A stretch of DNA of 59,255 bases from Nocardia araoensis NBRC 100135 (GTDB lineage Bacteria; Actinomycetota; Actinomycetes; Mycobacteriales; Mycobacteriaceae). A program made the translations under genes and the position numbers. Under the pieces are notes generated by a model. The model did not search any database. It was not told the origin of the DNA and worked only from the letters and a program-made list of their open reading frames with translations. Shown here piece by piece: positions 46,040-54,913 of the stretch. Each line of letters starts with the position of its first letter. Position 1 is the stretch's first letter. The stretch spans positions 1-59,255 of the forward strand of contig NZ_BAFR01000350.1 of the NCBI RefSeq assembly GCF_000308435.1, read 5' to 3'.

Positions 46040-46486
46040 TCAGTGTGGCGCGCGAGTGGTTTCGCGGGCGGCGGTGCGCAGGATCAGCCGGAATCCGACC
46101 CCCAGCAGTGCATGCCCCAGCCGGGTGAGGGCTGCGCCGATGAGTGGAGTGGTGATGTCGAAGTCGATCCTCCACGCGACGTGGGTGCGGTCCGCGTCGA
46201 GCTCGAGGTCGATGCTGCCGCCGCGGTGCGGCAGGGCAGGACGGCTGGCGAGCACGTCGTAGGCGATGTGCGTGGGTTCGTCGTATTCGGTGATCTTCTC
46301 GGTGAACAGCACCCCGCCTGCGAGTATCTGGCGACGTTGACCGATTCCGTGCGCGGTGGGTGTGCCGTGGCCGAGGATGCGGACGCGCAACACTCCCGGT
46401 GCTCGGCTGTAGTTGCGGGCGTCGGCCAGCCAGGCGAAGACCACCTCGATGGGTGCGTCGATGGTGCGGGTCACGGTCAGCGGCAT
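46040..46486 (-). CDS. SRPBCC (START-like) family protein
   Basis: A 148-residue protein with the N-terminal signature of polyketide cyclase/SRPBCC proteins ('VTRTIDAPIEVVFAWLADAR') and alternating strands such as 'TEKITEYDEPTHIAYDV'. It should bind a hydrophobic ligand. It lies 111 bases behind the esterase gene on the same strand. No enzymatic function can be assigned. Confidence 0.8.
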   Translation of the reverse strand: MPLTVTRTIDAPIEVVFAWLADARNYSRAPGVLRVRILGHGTPTAHGIGQRRQILAGGVLFTEKITEYDEPTHIAYDVLASRPALPHRGGSIDLELDADRTHVAWRIDFDITTPLIGAALTRLGHALLGVGFRLILRTAARETTRAPH

Positions 46487-46597
46487 GTGCTCGGCTTTCT
46501 GGTAGGGCGGTTCGGTCCCAGCTCGGGTACCGCCGCGCGAGTGGTTCGGACGCGGGGGCAGGCGCCCGGTTTGGTGGTGTGTGGACGGTGGAATCGT

Positions 46598-47515
46598 TTA
46601 CGCGGCAGCCTGTTCGAGGCGACTGGCGATGAAGCGGCCGATGGCTCGGTAGGCGGCGCGGCATTCGGGGATGAACGCGGGCAGCGCGTGGAAGACGTGC
46701 ACCTGCCGGGACCAGGTGTGCAAGTGGCATTCCGCGCCTGCGGCGTGCAGTCGAGCGGCGAGTTCGATGGCGTCGGCGGCGAAGAACTCTTCGTCGCTGG
46801 CGTGGATCAGCGTCGGTGGCAGCGGGGTGCCGGGGCGTGGGCGCAGTTGCAGGGGCTGGTCGGTGAATTGCGCGACGGCCGCGCTGGCCACAGTCGCCGA
46901 CAGCAGCGGGTCGCGATGGGCTGCTCGGCGCGCGGTGCGCAGGGTCAGATCGGTCATGGGTGCCAGCAGGACCATCGCCGCAGGGCTGGTGCGGCCGTGG
47001 GCGGCGTGGGTGAAGGCGAAGTCGGCGGCCAGGAACCCGCCCGCCGAATCCCCGGCCAGCACGATCCGCTGGGCGGCCAGACCCTGATCGAGCAGGGCGG
47101 TGTAGGCGGCGGCGACGTCGTGCACGGCGGCGGGAAAGCGGTGTTCGGGGGCGAGGCGGTAGTCCATGGCGAAGACCGGCAGCCCTGTCGCGGCCGACAA
47201 CCGGGAGGTCAGCCCACGATATCCCTGTGGTGAGCCGACGATGAAACCTCCGCCGTGCACATACAGCAGGGCAGCGTCGGTGCGGTGTACGCGCGGCCCG
47301 ATCACCCATTCACCGCGCACGGCCCCTTGGGTGACCGGTTCGACGATGCTGCCGCGCAGCACCGGCGCCGCCGCCTGCATCACCTGATCGACCAGCGACC
47401 GCATCACCGGCAAGGTGTGAGCGTTGACCGGAATGGTCGCCATCAATCTCGGCGCCAGGGGCGCGAGCCCGCGGTGCAGGGCGCGAGCGCGCAGCGACGC
47501 CGGATCGGGAGTCAC
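46598..47515 (-). CDS. HSL-family alpha/beta hydrolase (esterase/lipase)
   Basis: A ~305-residue esterase. The oxyanion motif is 'LYVHGGGFIVGS' (about residue 85), the nucleophile is Ser in 'LAGDSAGGFLA' (about residue 158), with the Asp near 'IHASDEEFF' and the His in 'RQVHVFHALP'. I take the GTG at 47515 as start because it gives the usual N-terminus; in-frame sequence upstream is Arg-rich and unlike the family. It would hydrolyse short-chain esters or lactones. Confidence 0.82.
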   Translation of the reverse strand: MTPDPASLRARALHRGLAPLAPRLMATIPVNAHTLPVMRSLVDQVMQAAAPVLRGSIVEPVTQGAVRGEWVIGPRVHRTDAALLYVHGGGFIVGSPQGYRGLTSRLSAATGLPVFAMDYRLAPEHRFPAAVHDVAAAYTALLDQGLAAQRIVLAGDSAGGFLAADFAFTHAAHGRTSPAAMVLLAPMTDLTLRTARRAAHRDPLLSATVASAAVAQFTDQPLQLRPRPGTPLPPTLIHASDEEFFAADAIELAARLHAAGAECHLHTWSRQVHVFHALPAFIPECRAAYRAIGRFIASRLEQAAA

Positions 47516-47690
47516 GAGATCGAGGGATGTTGGTTCAGCTGACGAACCAACACCCCGAACTCGCTGCGGTTCAATGGCTCCGGTGACAGCAGCCGCGCGG
47601 CCGGACCGGCCACGAACACCCGTTTGCAGGCGTCGATTGCGGTCGCGATCGCCCGCGATCCCGCGCACGCACTCGCTGCAGCGCTGGCCG

Positions 47691-47964
47691 TCACCGGCCC
47701 GCCGCCCGTGCCGCCGGGGAATGCGCCGGGTATCGCAGCGCGGTGTCCAACGACCCGGGCTGAGACGGGTGGAATCCGGGCCGCAGATACCCGCGGGAGT
47801 TCGGTGAAGAACACCGTCCAGCTCGGGATCACCCCGCGCCGGGTGGCGCGCCAGAACTGCCACAGCCTCGGCACCGAATCGAAGTCGAAACGCACATCGC
47901 GTGCGTTTATCGCGTGCGCCTCGTCGCGGTAGAGACGCTTCGTCGCGTCGTCGGTGGGGACCAT
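47691..47964 (-). pseudogene. Frameshifted remnant, possibly of a predicted metal-dependent hydrolase
   Basis: From 47964 the frame reads 'NARDVRFDFDSVPRLWQFWR' and 'VIPSWTVFFTELP'; shifting one base near 47811 continues as 'RGYLRPGFHPSQPGSLDTAL' and 'AHSPAARAAGR' with a stop at 47691. Codon use changes frame at the same place. The joined sequence resembles predicted metal-dependent hydrolases (PF10118-like), but on few residues. A palindrome precedes the start. Confidence 0.4.
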
Positions 47965-47979
47965 GCCCTCAAACTACAC

Positions 47980-48006
47980 AGCAACAAAATGTATTGCAAT
48001 GTTGCT
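47980..48006. promoter_or_regulatory. Operator-like palindrome AGCAACA-N13-TGTTGCT
   Basis: AGCAACA (47980-47986) and TGTTGCT (48000-48006) form a perfect inverted repeat, 16 bases before the minus-strand start at 47964. A near copy with the same spacer length is at 48753-48779. Confidence 0.55.
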
Positions 48007-49101
48007 GGGCCATGGATGGGATCTTGTAGCAGGGGTCAGAACTGCGGGTATGAATCCGTCCCGCCGACCGCGGCACTCACCAATATTTGCGGTTACCGAA
48101 GCCCGCCGCCGGGTTGAAGCATGGTGACCACAGCTTCCGTCTCCGCCCGCGCCAGGACCGCTCACCGAGGACGGCCACCCCGACGGCATGCGACCCCAAC
48201 CGGCCTCAACTTCGACAGGGCTACGATCCGATCGTCATCGCGGCGGACGGACGCACCCGATCCGCCATGGCCCTCCGATAACACTTCGGGGTGACCAGCT
48301 ACGCCCCGAGGAACAACCGTTCACACGGCAGCCGCGGCGGAGGGTGCGCGGCGCTCGGATTTCGGAGCAACTCAATCGTGCACCATGGAGATCTGCTCCA
48401 ATCGTGAAGGAGATTTCCCACTGCCGCCGCCGAGGTGGTGTAGTCGAAAGCGATGCCTGCCAGCCACATTCGCAGATGTACATCACCGGATGCCGGCAGG
48501 CCACAATCATGGGACTTCCGACCTCCGCCCGAGAGGGGATGCCTCGACACCTGCTTCGCGCACTGGCAGGTTGGTTGCCGCCGCGGCGAGTCGGCGCGGG
48601 CCCCGGGCTGGATCGACCTCCTGGGGTCATGCGCCGACGGGGAGGCGGCCAGGCCCAGGGGGGTGATGGTTCGCGTCGCTGTCGCAGCCATGAGGTCTCA
48701 CAGTCAGGGGGTGCAGGTCGTGCCATGGAGCGGGATCCTGCTCAGGCTATACAGCAACAAATATAGTTGCAATGTTTCTGAGACGGATCGTCTATCAATG
48801 TGTCGTGAACCACATTGGACCGCTGGCGTGAACGCACGTCGTCAAGTGATCCTTCCCGCCGAACCCTCCAGGCTCGGCCAGTAGGACCGATATCAGATCC
48901 ACCGAAGATCAGACATATCCGTGGGCTCCTCGTGATCCGCATTCGTTCGTGTTGTGCCGTAACGGTTGCGTCGCACCATGTTCGACCTATGGTGGATAGG
49001 TTCGCGAAGGCGCCTGCACACCCCGTCCTGGATGAGCCGGGCAGCCCTGTTGGACACCGTCTCGAGGCCGACCACCAGCAAACCATCGCCAGATGTGGAG
49101 G
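48007..49101. other. About 1.1 kb with no intact gene
   Basis: Many short open frames on both strands, none with a start site, domain or consistent codon use. It contains one clear element, the second AGCAACA palindrome at 48753-48779. It looks like degraded sequence. Confidence 0.45.
48753..48779. promoter_or_regulatory. Second copy of the AGCAACA palindrome
   Basis: AGCAACA (48753-48759), 13 bases, TGTTTCT (48773-48779): one base off the palindrome at 47980-48006, and 'TTGCAA' is kept at the same place in the spacer. No intact gene is next to it; it probably marks the former promoter of a deleted gene. Confidence 0.5.
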
Positions 49102-49287
49102 TCAGTAGGAGGTGATGATGTGTCCTGTTGTCCAGGTTCCTGAACGCTGAACGTCACTGCGGGTGATGGTTGCCGGGCGTGTGGTGGGATCCAGGGGGAT
49201 GAATTGCTCGATGGATCCCCAGTCTCTGTCCCAGTCGTTGTCGAGGTAGGCGGGCATGGTGCGTGCGGTGAACAGCAGTTGGGTCCA
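49102..49287 (-). pseudogene. C-terminal scrap of an Emb-type arabinosyltransferase
   Basis: The last ~61 codons read 'FTARTMPAYLDNDWDRDWGS', 'IEQFIPLDPTTRPATI' and 'RSGTWTTGHI' to a stop. 'NDWDRDWGS' followed by a Trp-containing tail is characteristic of the C-terminus of EmbA/B/C. Nothing upstream extends the match in frame. Bases 49288-49588 show no gene. Confidence 0.55.
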
Positions 49288-49588
49288 ATGCCTCGCAGCG
49301 CCGACGAGGCACGCAATCTGATGTCGGCGATCGAAATGGCACCCGTCAGGGGCGGCGGAACCGCGTTGACATCGGCTACCCAGCCCCGCGACTCGATGTA
49401 GAAGAAGGTACCGGTGATGACCGCCAAAACCCGTAACGGCGGCCGTCTCGGCCGGGGTTCGTCGGCGAGCCCGGCCAAGCCGTGCTCGATGAACCGTATC
49501 CGGCCCCGACCTCGGCCGCCCCGTCCTCCCACCGCCGAATCCTACAATCAGCCAACGTATTTCAAGCGCGGAACACTAGTCGACGGGG

Positions 49589-49677
49589 TGATGACGCCGT
49601 CATCACTTTGCTGGTGACGCCGTAACCACCGCAGTGTCTGAAACTGCTCTGACCTGCGGTGTTGACGCCGTAACCAC
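49589..49677. repeat. Palindrome and direct repeats upstream of the recombinase
   Basis: TGATGACGCCGTCATCA (49589-49605) is a perfect 17-base palindrome. TGACGCCGTAACCAC occurs at 49615-49629 and again at 49663-49677, 48 bases apart. CACCGCAG (49627-49634) and CTGCGGTG (49654-49661) form an inverted repeat between them. These could be recombinase arm-type binding sites or part of an attachment site. Confidence 0.55.
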
Positions 49678-49783
49678 AATCCCGTTACGTTCGGTACTGA
49701 AATGCACCGATGCGTTGTGAACCTGCAGGTGCGAAGCAGGTCGGGTGTTATCGACAGGTCGCTGACCAGGGCTTTCCCGGGCG

Positions 49784-49814
49784 GCCGGGCGGGGGGATCG
49801 ACACCCCGCCCGGC
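49784..49814. terminator. Perfect 11-bp GC hairpin
   Basis: GCCGGGCGGGG (49784-49794) pairs with CCCCGCCCGGC (49804-49814), loop of 9. It lies 131 bases before the recombinase start and could be a terminator that insulates the element or a recombination-site feature. Confidence 0.5.
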
Positions 49815-49944
49815 TCCGGAGAAATCCCAGGTCGGCGCCTTTTCGGTATACTGGGATGGGTGCCGCGTCACCACCGCGGTCACCAATAGCTTCTCGAGGC
49901 CTCTCATCGAATCGACCTACGTCGATCACCGAGGAGCTTCTTCG

Positions 49945-51194
49945 ATGCCCGCACCTCGCCCCCGGCCGCGCAAGGACGGCACGGTCAACTGGCAGGTCCC
50001 CTTCCACTACTACGACACCGACGGCGCCCGCCGCCAGTCCTCGCAATCGTTCGACGACTACGCCAAGGCCCAGTGGTGGGCCGGGCTGATCGACCGTGTC
50101 GGGATCAACGAGGCCTTGAAGGTCCTCGACACCGAACACGACGCCGAATCCGGCACGATGTTGCTGGTCGAGTGGCTGACCAAGTACGTCAACCGGTTGA
50201 CCGGTGTCCAGGACGATGGCCGCCGCAAGTACCTCGCCTACATCCGCAACGACATCATCCCGTTCTTCGGCGACGGCGCGCCGTTGGACGCGGTCACTCA
50301 GGACGCCGACGCCGCCTGGATCGTCTATCTCCAGCAGGACAAGGGCAACTCACCCAAGACCATCTCCAACAAGCACGCCTTCCTCAGCGCGGCGCTGCGC
50401 GCCGCGGTGGAACAACGGCCGGTGCCGCTGCTGCCCTACAACCCCTGCGCGGGCATGCGGTTGCCGCGCCACGATCGCGCGGAGATCGACATCTTCGACA
50501 ACGACGAATGGGAACTGTTCGAGCAGCTGCTGGGCCGGCGGTGGCGCCCCCAAGCCGAGTTCGGGCTGGTCTCGATGGCACGTCCCAGCGAAGTCGGTGC
50601 GTTGCTGGTCCGCGACATCGACCCGGTCACGGGTGCGGTGCGGATCAGCAAGGCGTGGAAGGCTCGCGGCAGCAGGCTCGTGCTCGGCAAACCCAAGTCC
50701 AAACGCGGCATCCGCACGGTCAACGTGCCGCTCGAGACTCTGCAGCGGCTGGATCTCGACCGCCCGGGGACAGTCTGCTGTTCCACACCGACAACGACAC
50801 CCCGGTCACCGCCTACCACTTCTATAAGAACGCTTGGCAACCCGCGTTGCGCCGCCTGGACGTGCTGACGCGCAGAGACCGCAGGCTGCTGCGGAACAAG
50901 GCACTGTGGCGTGACGCCGACCCGGAACATCTGCTGGCCGAGTTCGGCCCCGCGATTCGTACGCTCGGCGGCAAGGTGCTGACCCCGTATATGCTGCGCC
51001 ACACCGGGATCTCGTGGAAGCTGCAGGACGGTGTCCCGATCTTCGTCGTCTCCCGCGATGCCGGGCACGAATCGGTCAACACCACCGACCGCTACTACGG
51101 GCACAACGACCGCAAAGCGAGCGAATCGGCCGCCCAGGTCATCGCGGGCCGCTTGCCCAGAGTACGCGCCAGCATGCTCAGCGTCGCCGCCTGA
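49945..51194 (+). CDS. Tyrosine recombinase/integrase with one apparent frameshift
   Basis: Two frames join into a ~416-residue phage-type integrase. The N-terminal core-binding part has 'SPKTISNKHAFLSAALRAAV'; the catalytic Arg I is in 'LVSMARPSEVGALLV', the second box is 'LTPYMLRHTGISW' (Arg present; Tyr where His is common) and the nucleophile Tyr is in 'ESVNTTDRYYGH'. The frame changes in a run of four G at 50766-50769; a fifth G would restore it, so a homopolymer error is likely. GAGGAG lies 8 bases before the ATG. Confidence 0.75.
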
Positions 51195-51573
51195 GCCGCG
51201 ACCGCCCACCGATCAGCGCGACAGCGGATTTCCATATCCGATGAACGCAGGATAGATTGAGCCGTCAACTGTTTGAGCGATCGGATGGTAGGCGCGAATA
51301 CCCCTGAACGAGCCTCGAACCGCCGCAGACCAGTTCGGGGCTCATTCGGACTGGCGGCATGGCTGCTGTTGCCACCGGCGAGGACTGGCATGCGTTCGAG
51401 TGCCTCTGAGTGTTCGTCGCCGGTTGTCTCTGAGAGTATGCGAGCATGCGGTGAGGGCACGATCGGTTCCCGGTCTTCGCGGTCAGTGCCGATCCGCGGA
51501 CGCGGCATATCGGTCCATGACTACCTGTCCGCTCGCGACTGATCGATGCACCGTTGGTGGTCGGTGGACCCCG
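51195..51573. other. Gap without a gene
   Basis: About 380 bases after the recombinase with no supported gene and no tRNA-like structure. If the recombinase belongs to an integrated element, an attachment site could lie here, but no match to the repeats before the gene was found. Confidence 0.4.
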
Positions 51574-52518
51574 CTACGTGGCCTGGGCTGCGGCTCGGAC
51601 CAGTGCGGCGACGGCTGTGACGCCGGGCGAGTTTTCTGATTCTCGTCGGGCCAGTATGAGGTCGACGGTTTCGGGGTGTTTGAGTGGTCGGTAGGTGACG
51701 CCGTCGAGTCCGAGGCTGCGGACGGGTTCGGGGGCGAGGGCGACGCCGAGGCCGGCGGCTACGGAGACGGCGAGGGTGGCGGTTTCGCTGACTTCCAGGA
51801 TGGCGGGCCGGAATCCGGCGCGGGCGCATGCGTCGAGTACCAGGTGGTGCATGGTGGATCGGTCGCCGGAGGGGTGGGTGATGAAGGTTTCGCCGCCCAG
51901 GGCGGCGAGGTCGACCGGATCGGTGTGGGCGAGGGGGTGGTTGGTGGGGAGGACGGCGAGGAGGTGTTCGGTGCGTAGTGTTTCGAGCACGATGCTGGGC
52001 GCGTCGGGGTTCGGTGCTTGGAGGTGGTGGAGTCCTCGTTGTGGTCCTGGTTCGGAGCCTGGTTGGGGGCGGATCAGTGCCAGGTCGTATTCGCCGGTGG
52101 CCAGGCCGTCGAGCAGTTGCGGGGACAGCAGTTCGCCACGCACCCGCAGGTCGATGTGGGGGAGTTCGGTGCGGACCATCCGGGTCAGGCGGGGAAGGAC
52201 GTCGTAGGTGGCGGTGCCGATGAAGCCGACCGAGACGCGGCCTGCGCTGCCGCGGGCGAATGCCGCCATGTCGTCGCCGGCGCGAGCGCACGCCGCCTCG
52301 ATCCGCCGCGCGTGTTCGGCGAAGCGTTCGCCCGCGGGGGTGATCTCGACGCGGCGGGTCGAGCGGTCGAACAGCTGGATTCCGAGTTGGGTTTCGAGCT
52401 GTTTGATCTGTTGGGACAGGGCTGGTTGGGCGATGTGGACGCGAGCTGCGGCTCGGCCGAAATGACGCTCGTCGGCGAGGGCGAGGAAATAGCGCAGGGT
52501 CCGCGGGTCGAAGTCCAT
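51574..52518 (-). CDS. LysR-family regulator
   Basis: A 314-residue LysR protein with a clear N-terminal winged helix ('MDFDPRTLRYFLALADERHF' then 'AARVHIAQPALSQQIKQLE', residues 1-50) and an effector-binding domain. It is divergent from the thiolase gene with an 81-base gap that contains ATTG-N8-CAAT (52563-52578), a possible LysR-type site. It probably controlled the thiolase and whatever followed it, before the insertion. Confidence 0.9.
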   Translation of the reverse strand: MDFDPRTLRYFLALADERHFGRAAARVHIAQPALSQQIKQLETQLGIQLFDRSTRRVEITPAGERFAEHARRIEAACARAGDDMAAFARGSAGRVSVGFIGTATYDVLPRLTRMVRTELPHIDLRVRGELLSPQLLDGLATGEYDLALIRPQPGSEPGPQRGLHHLQAPNPDAPSIVLETLRTEHLLAVLPTNHPLAHTDPVDLAALGGETFITHPSGDRSTMHHLVLDACARAGFRPAILEVSETATLAVSVAAGLGVALAPEPVRSLGLDGVTYRPLKHPETVDLILARRESENSPGVTAVAALVRAAAQAT

Positions 52519-52599
52519 CCAGCGATCCTATCGCTGCTACTTATCAATGGCCTGAAATGAGTATTGGACTGCATCAATCCGCGTGTTTAGCGTCGAGGC

Positions 52600-53484
52600 A
52601 TGACCGATTCCTTCGTCTATGCCGCGGCGCGCACGCCGTTCGGGCGTTTCGCAGGTGCGCTGGCCGATCAGCGCCCCGATGATCTGGCCGCCGCGGCCCT
52701 GTCCGGCGTGCTCGCCAAAGCGCCGCACCTGTCGCATGATGCGGTGGGGGATGTGATCTGGGGGTGTGCGAATCAGGCCGGTGAGGACAACCGCAACGTC
52801 GGACGGATGGCGGTGTTGCTGGCCGGGTTGCCGACCGGGGTACCGGCGACCACGGTGAACCGGCTGTGCGGCTCCTCTTTGGATGCCGTGATGAGTGCCT
52901 CGCGGATCATCGAGACCGGTGACGCGGAGGTGGTCGTGGCCGGGGGAGTGGAGTCGATGACGCGGGCGCCGTGGGTGTTGCCGAAGCCTTCGCGGGCCTT
53001 CCCCGCCGGAAATGTCACCGCGGTCTCGACCACGCTGGGCTGGCGGCTGGTCAACGACAGGATGCCCGCGGAGTGGACGGTCTCGCTGGGGGAGTGCAAC
53101 GAACAGCTCGCGCAGCGGTACGGGATCTCCCGTGACCGCCAGGACGAGTTCGCCGCCCGCTCACATTTTTTGGCGGACGCGGCGTGGGAGGCGGGCTTCT
53201 ACGACGACCTCGTGATCGCGTCCGGTGGCCTGGCCCGCGACGAGGGCATCCGGCCCGACTCCACCGCCGAGAAGCTGGCCGGATTGAGACCGGCGTTCCG
53301 GGAGAACGGGTCGATCACCGCCGGGAACGCTTCGCCGCTGAACGACGGCGCGGCCGCGGTCCTGCTCGCGAGCGAGACAGCCGAGCTGGGCATCGATCCG
53401 CTGGCACGGGTGGCGGGCCGGGGGACGTATGCGCTGGATCCGCAGGATTTCGGCTTTGCGCCGGTGGAGGCGGTGTTCGCATGA
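52600..53484 (+). pseudogene. Thiolase (acetyl-CoA acyltransferase), truncated by an IS110 element
   Basis: 294 residues of a normally ~400-residue thiolase, PcaF-like in its N-terminus ('YAAARTPFGRFAGALA'). The nucleophile Cys is in 'TTVNRLCGSSLDAVM' (about residue 90). The frame runs normally to 'GFAPVEAVFA' and then stops, without the C-terminal 'GHP' and second catalytic Cys. The IS110 left end begins at this point; the 3' part is not found after the element. It should be inactive. In the beta-ketoadipate route such thiolases perform the last step. Confidence 0.85.
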
Positions 53485-54599
53485 TCCGGGGGGTGGTGTC
53501 GCCGGGTCCTGGTTGGCGTCGATGGACCGCTGATGGGGACAGGGCCGAGGGTAGGTCTCTTCATAACGTGGGTGCTGGACGTTGACGCCGGATCGGCGAC
53601 CGGTCCGGGCTTCGACACGATGAAGGAACTGCGAAGTGGCACAGGCGTATGCCGTGTTCTGCGGCGTTGACGTTGGTAAAGGCGAACACCACGCGGTCGG
53701 TCTCGACACCGGCGGCAAACGGTTGTACGACAAGGCACTACCCAACGACGAAGCCAGGCTCCGAGCAGTCTTCGACAAACTCGCCACCCACGGACCACTG
53801 TTGATCGTGGTCGACCAGCCCAACACCATCGGCGCCCTGCCGGTCACCGTCGCCCGCGCCTGCGGCCACGACGTGGCGTATCTGCCCGGACTGTCGATGC
53901 GCCGCATCGCCGATCTGTATCCCGGACAAGCCAAGACCGATGCCCGTGACGCCTACATCATCGCCGACGCCGCCCGCACGATGCCGCACACATTGCGCCG
54001 AGTCGATACCGGCGACGAAGCACTCACCGAACTCGGTGTGCTGGTCGGCTTCGACGACGACCTGGCCGGCGAGGCGACTCGCACCAGCAACCGCATCCGC
54101 GGCCTGCTCACCAGCATCCACCCCGCGCTCGAACGCGTGCTCGGCCCACGCGTCGCGCATCCGGCGGTCCTGGAGATCTTGTCGCGCTGCGGCGGACCCG
54201 ATGGAATCCGCGCTGCTGGCAGAGGCAAGCTCACCGCGATCGCGGTCAAACACGCCCGCCGGATGGGCGCTCGCCTCGTCGAGGAAATCCTTACCGCGCT
54301 GCCCGCACAGTCGGTCACCGTTCCCGGTTCCAACGCTGCGGAGATCGTGCTGCCAAAACTCGCCGATTCCCTGAAAAACGTTTTGCTACAACGCAAAACC
54401 ATCGCCGAGGATATCGAGAGGATGCTCGATGCACACCCTCTTGCCAAGGTCCTGATCTAATAACACGCGAACGAGCCCGAAGCTGATCAAGATCTCTGTT
54501 CGCTTCGAGCTCGCCCTCAAGTTCGTGTTCCACCGACGGCTGGCGATACCTGGGGCCCGGAGCCCTCCAGCTAAGACCGCGCCGCGGCGGAACACAACC

Positions 54600-54870
54600 G
54601 GTGGTGACCCGGACGGGACGCCTTGTCCTGACCACGGACCGACGAGTCCTTCATCGAGACCGGCGGACCACACCCGCCCGGGCCACCGCCACACCTGCTG
54701 ATCAAGGATGTCGCTCGTGGTTCGAGCCCGTCCGCGCGACCTACACCTTGCTTCTCGGGAGCCTGGAGCTCTGGCATCAAGACCGGAGTCGTGCGGATCG
54801 CTGGGATCGTGAACGGCTCAATCGGAGGGAAGGCCACGAGCCTCGTTATTAGGGTGCCGCACGTTCTCGC
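54600..54870 (+). ncRNA. Candidate IS110 bridge RNA
   Basis: Two internal-loop structures are visible. Target loop: GTCCTGA (54625-54631) equals the bases left of the insertion site (54449-54455), and CATCGAG (54652-54658) is complementary to the core plus right flank (CTCGATG, 56182-56188). Between them lies hairpin GGAC/GTCC and outside them stem CGCC/GGCG. Donor loop: ATCGGAGG (54821-54828) equals the element's right end (56173-56180), and GTTATTAG (54845-54852) is complementary to core plus left end (CTAATAAC, 54457-54464). Between them lies hairpin AGGC/GCCT and outside them stem CGGC/GCCG. This is the layout described for IS621-type bridge RNAs. Confidence 0.75.
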
Positions 54871-54913
54871 CAGGGAATCCGACCAGTCCAGACAGGTGAG
54901 CAAGGAGAGCAAG

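Noticed and set aside
45782..47233. 483-codon open frame on the plus strand
   Set aside because: Runs antisense over the SRPBCC and esterase genes, both of which have clear motifs; Gly/Arg/Gln-rich translation without domains.
48087..48281. Possible FAD monooxygenase fragment ('YDPIVIAADGRTRSA')
   Set aside because: A single short motif-like string without supporting context in any frame.
53482..53635. Bridge RNA for the outer IS110 element
   Set aside because: A loose resemblance between GGTGTCG in this stretch and GGTGTTCG at the thiolase junction was seen, but the right end and right flank are unknown, so no guide pair can be assigned.
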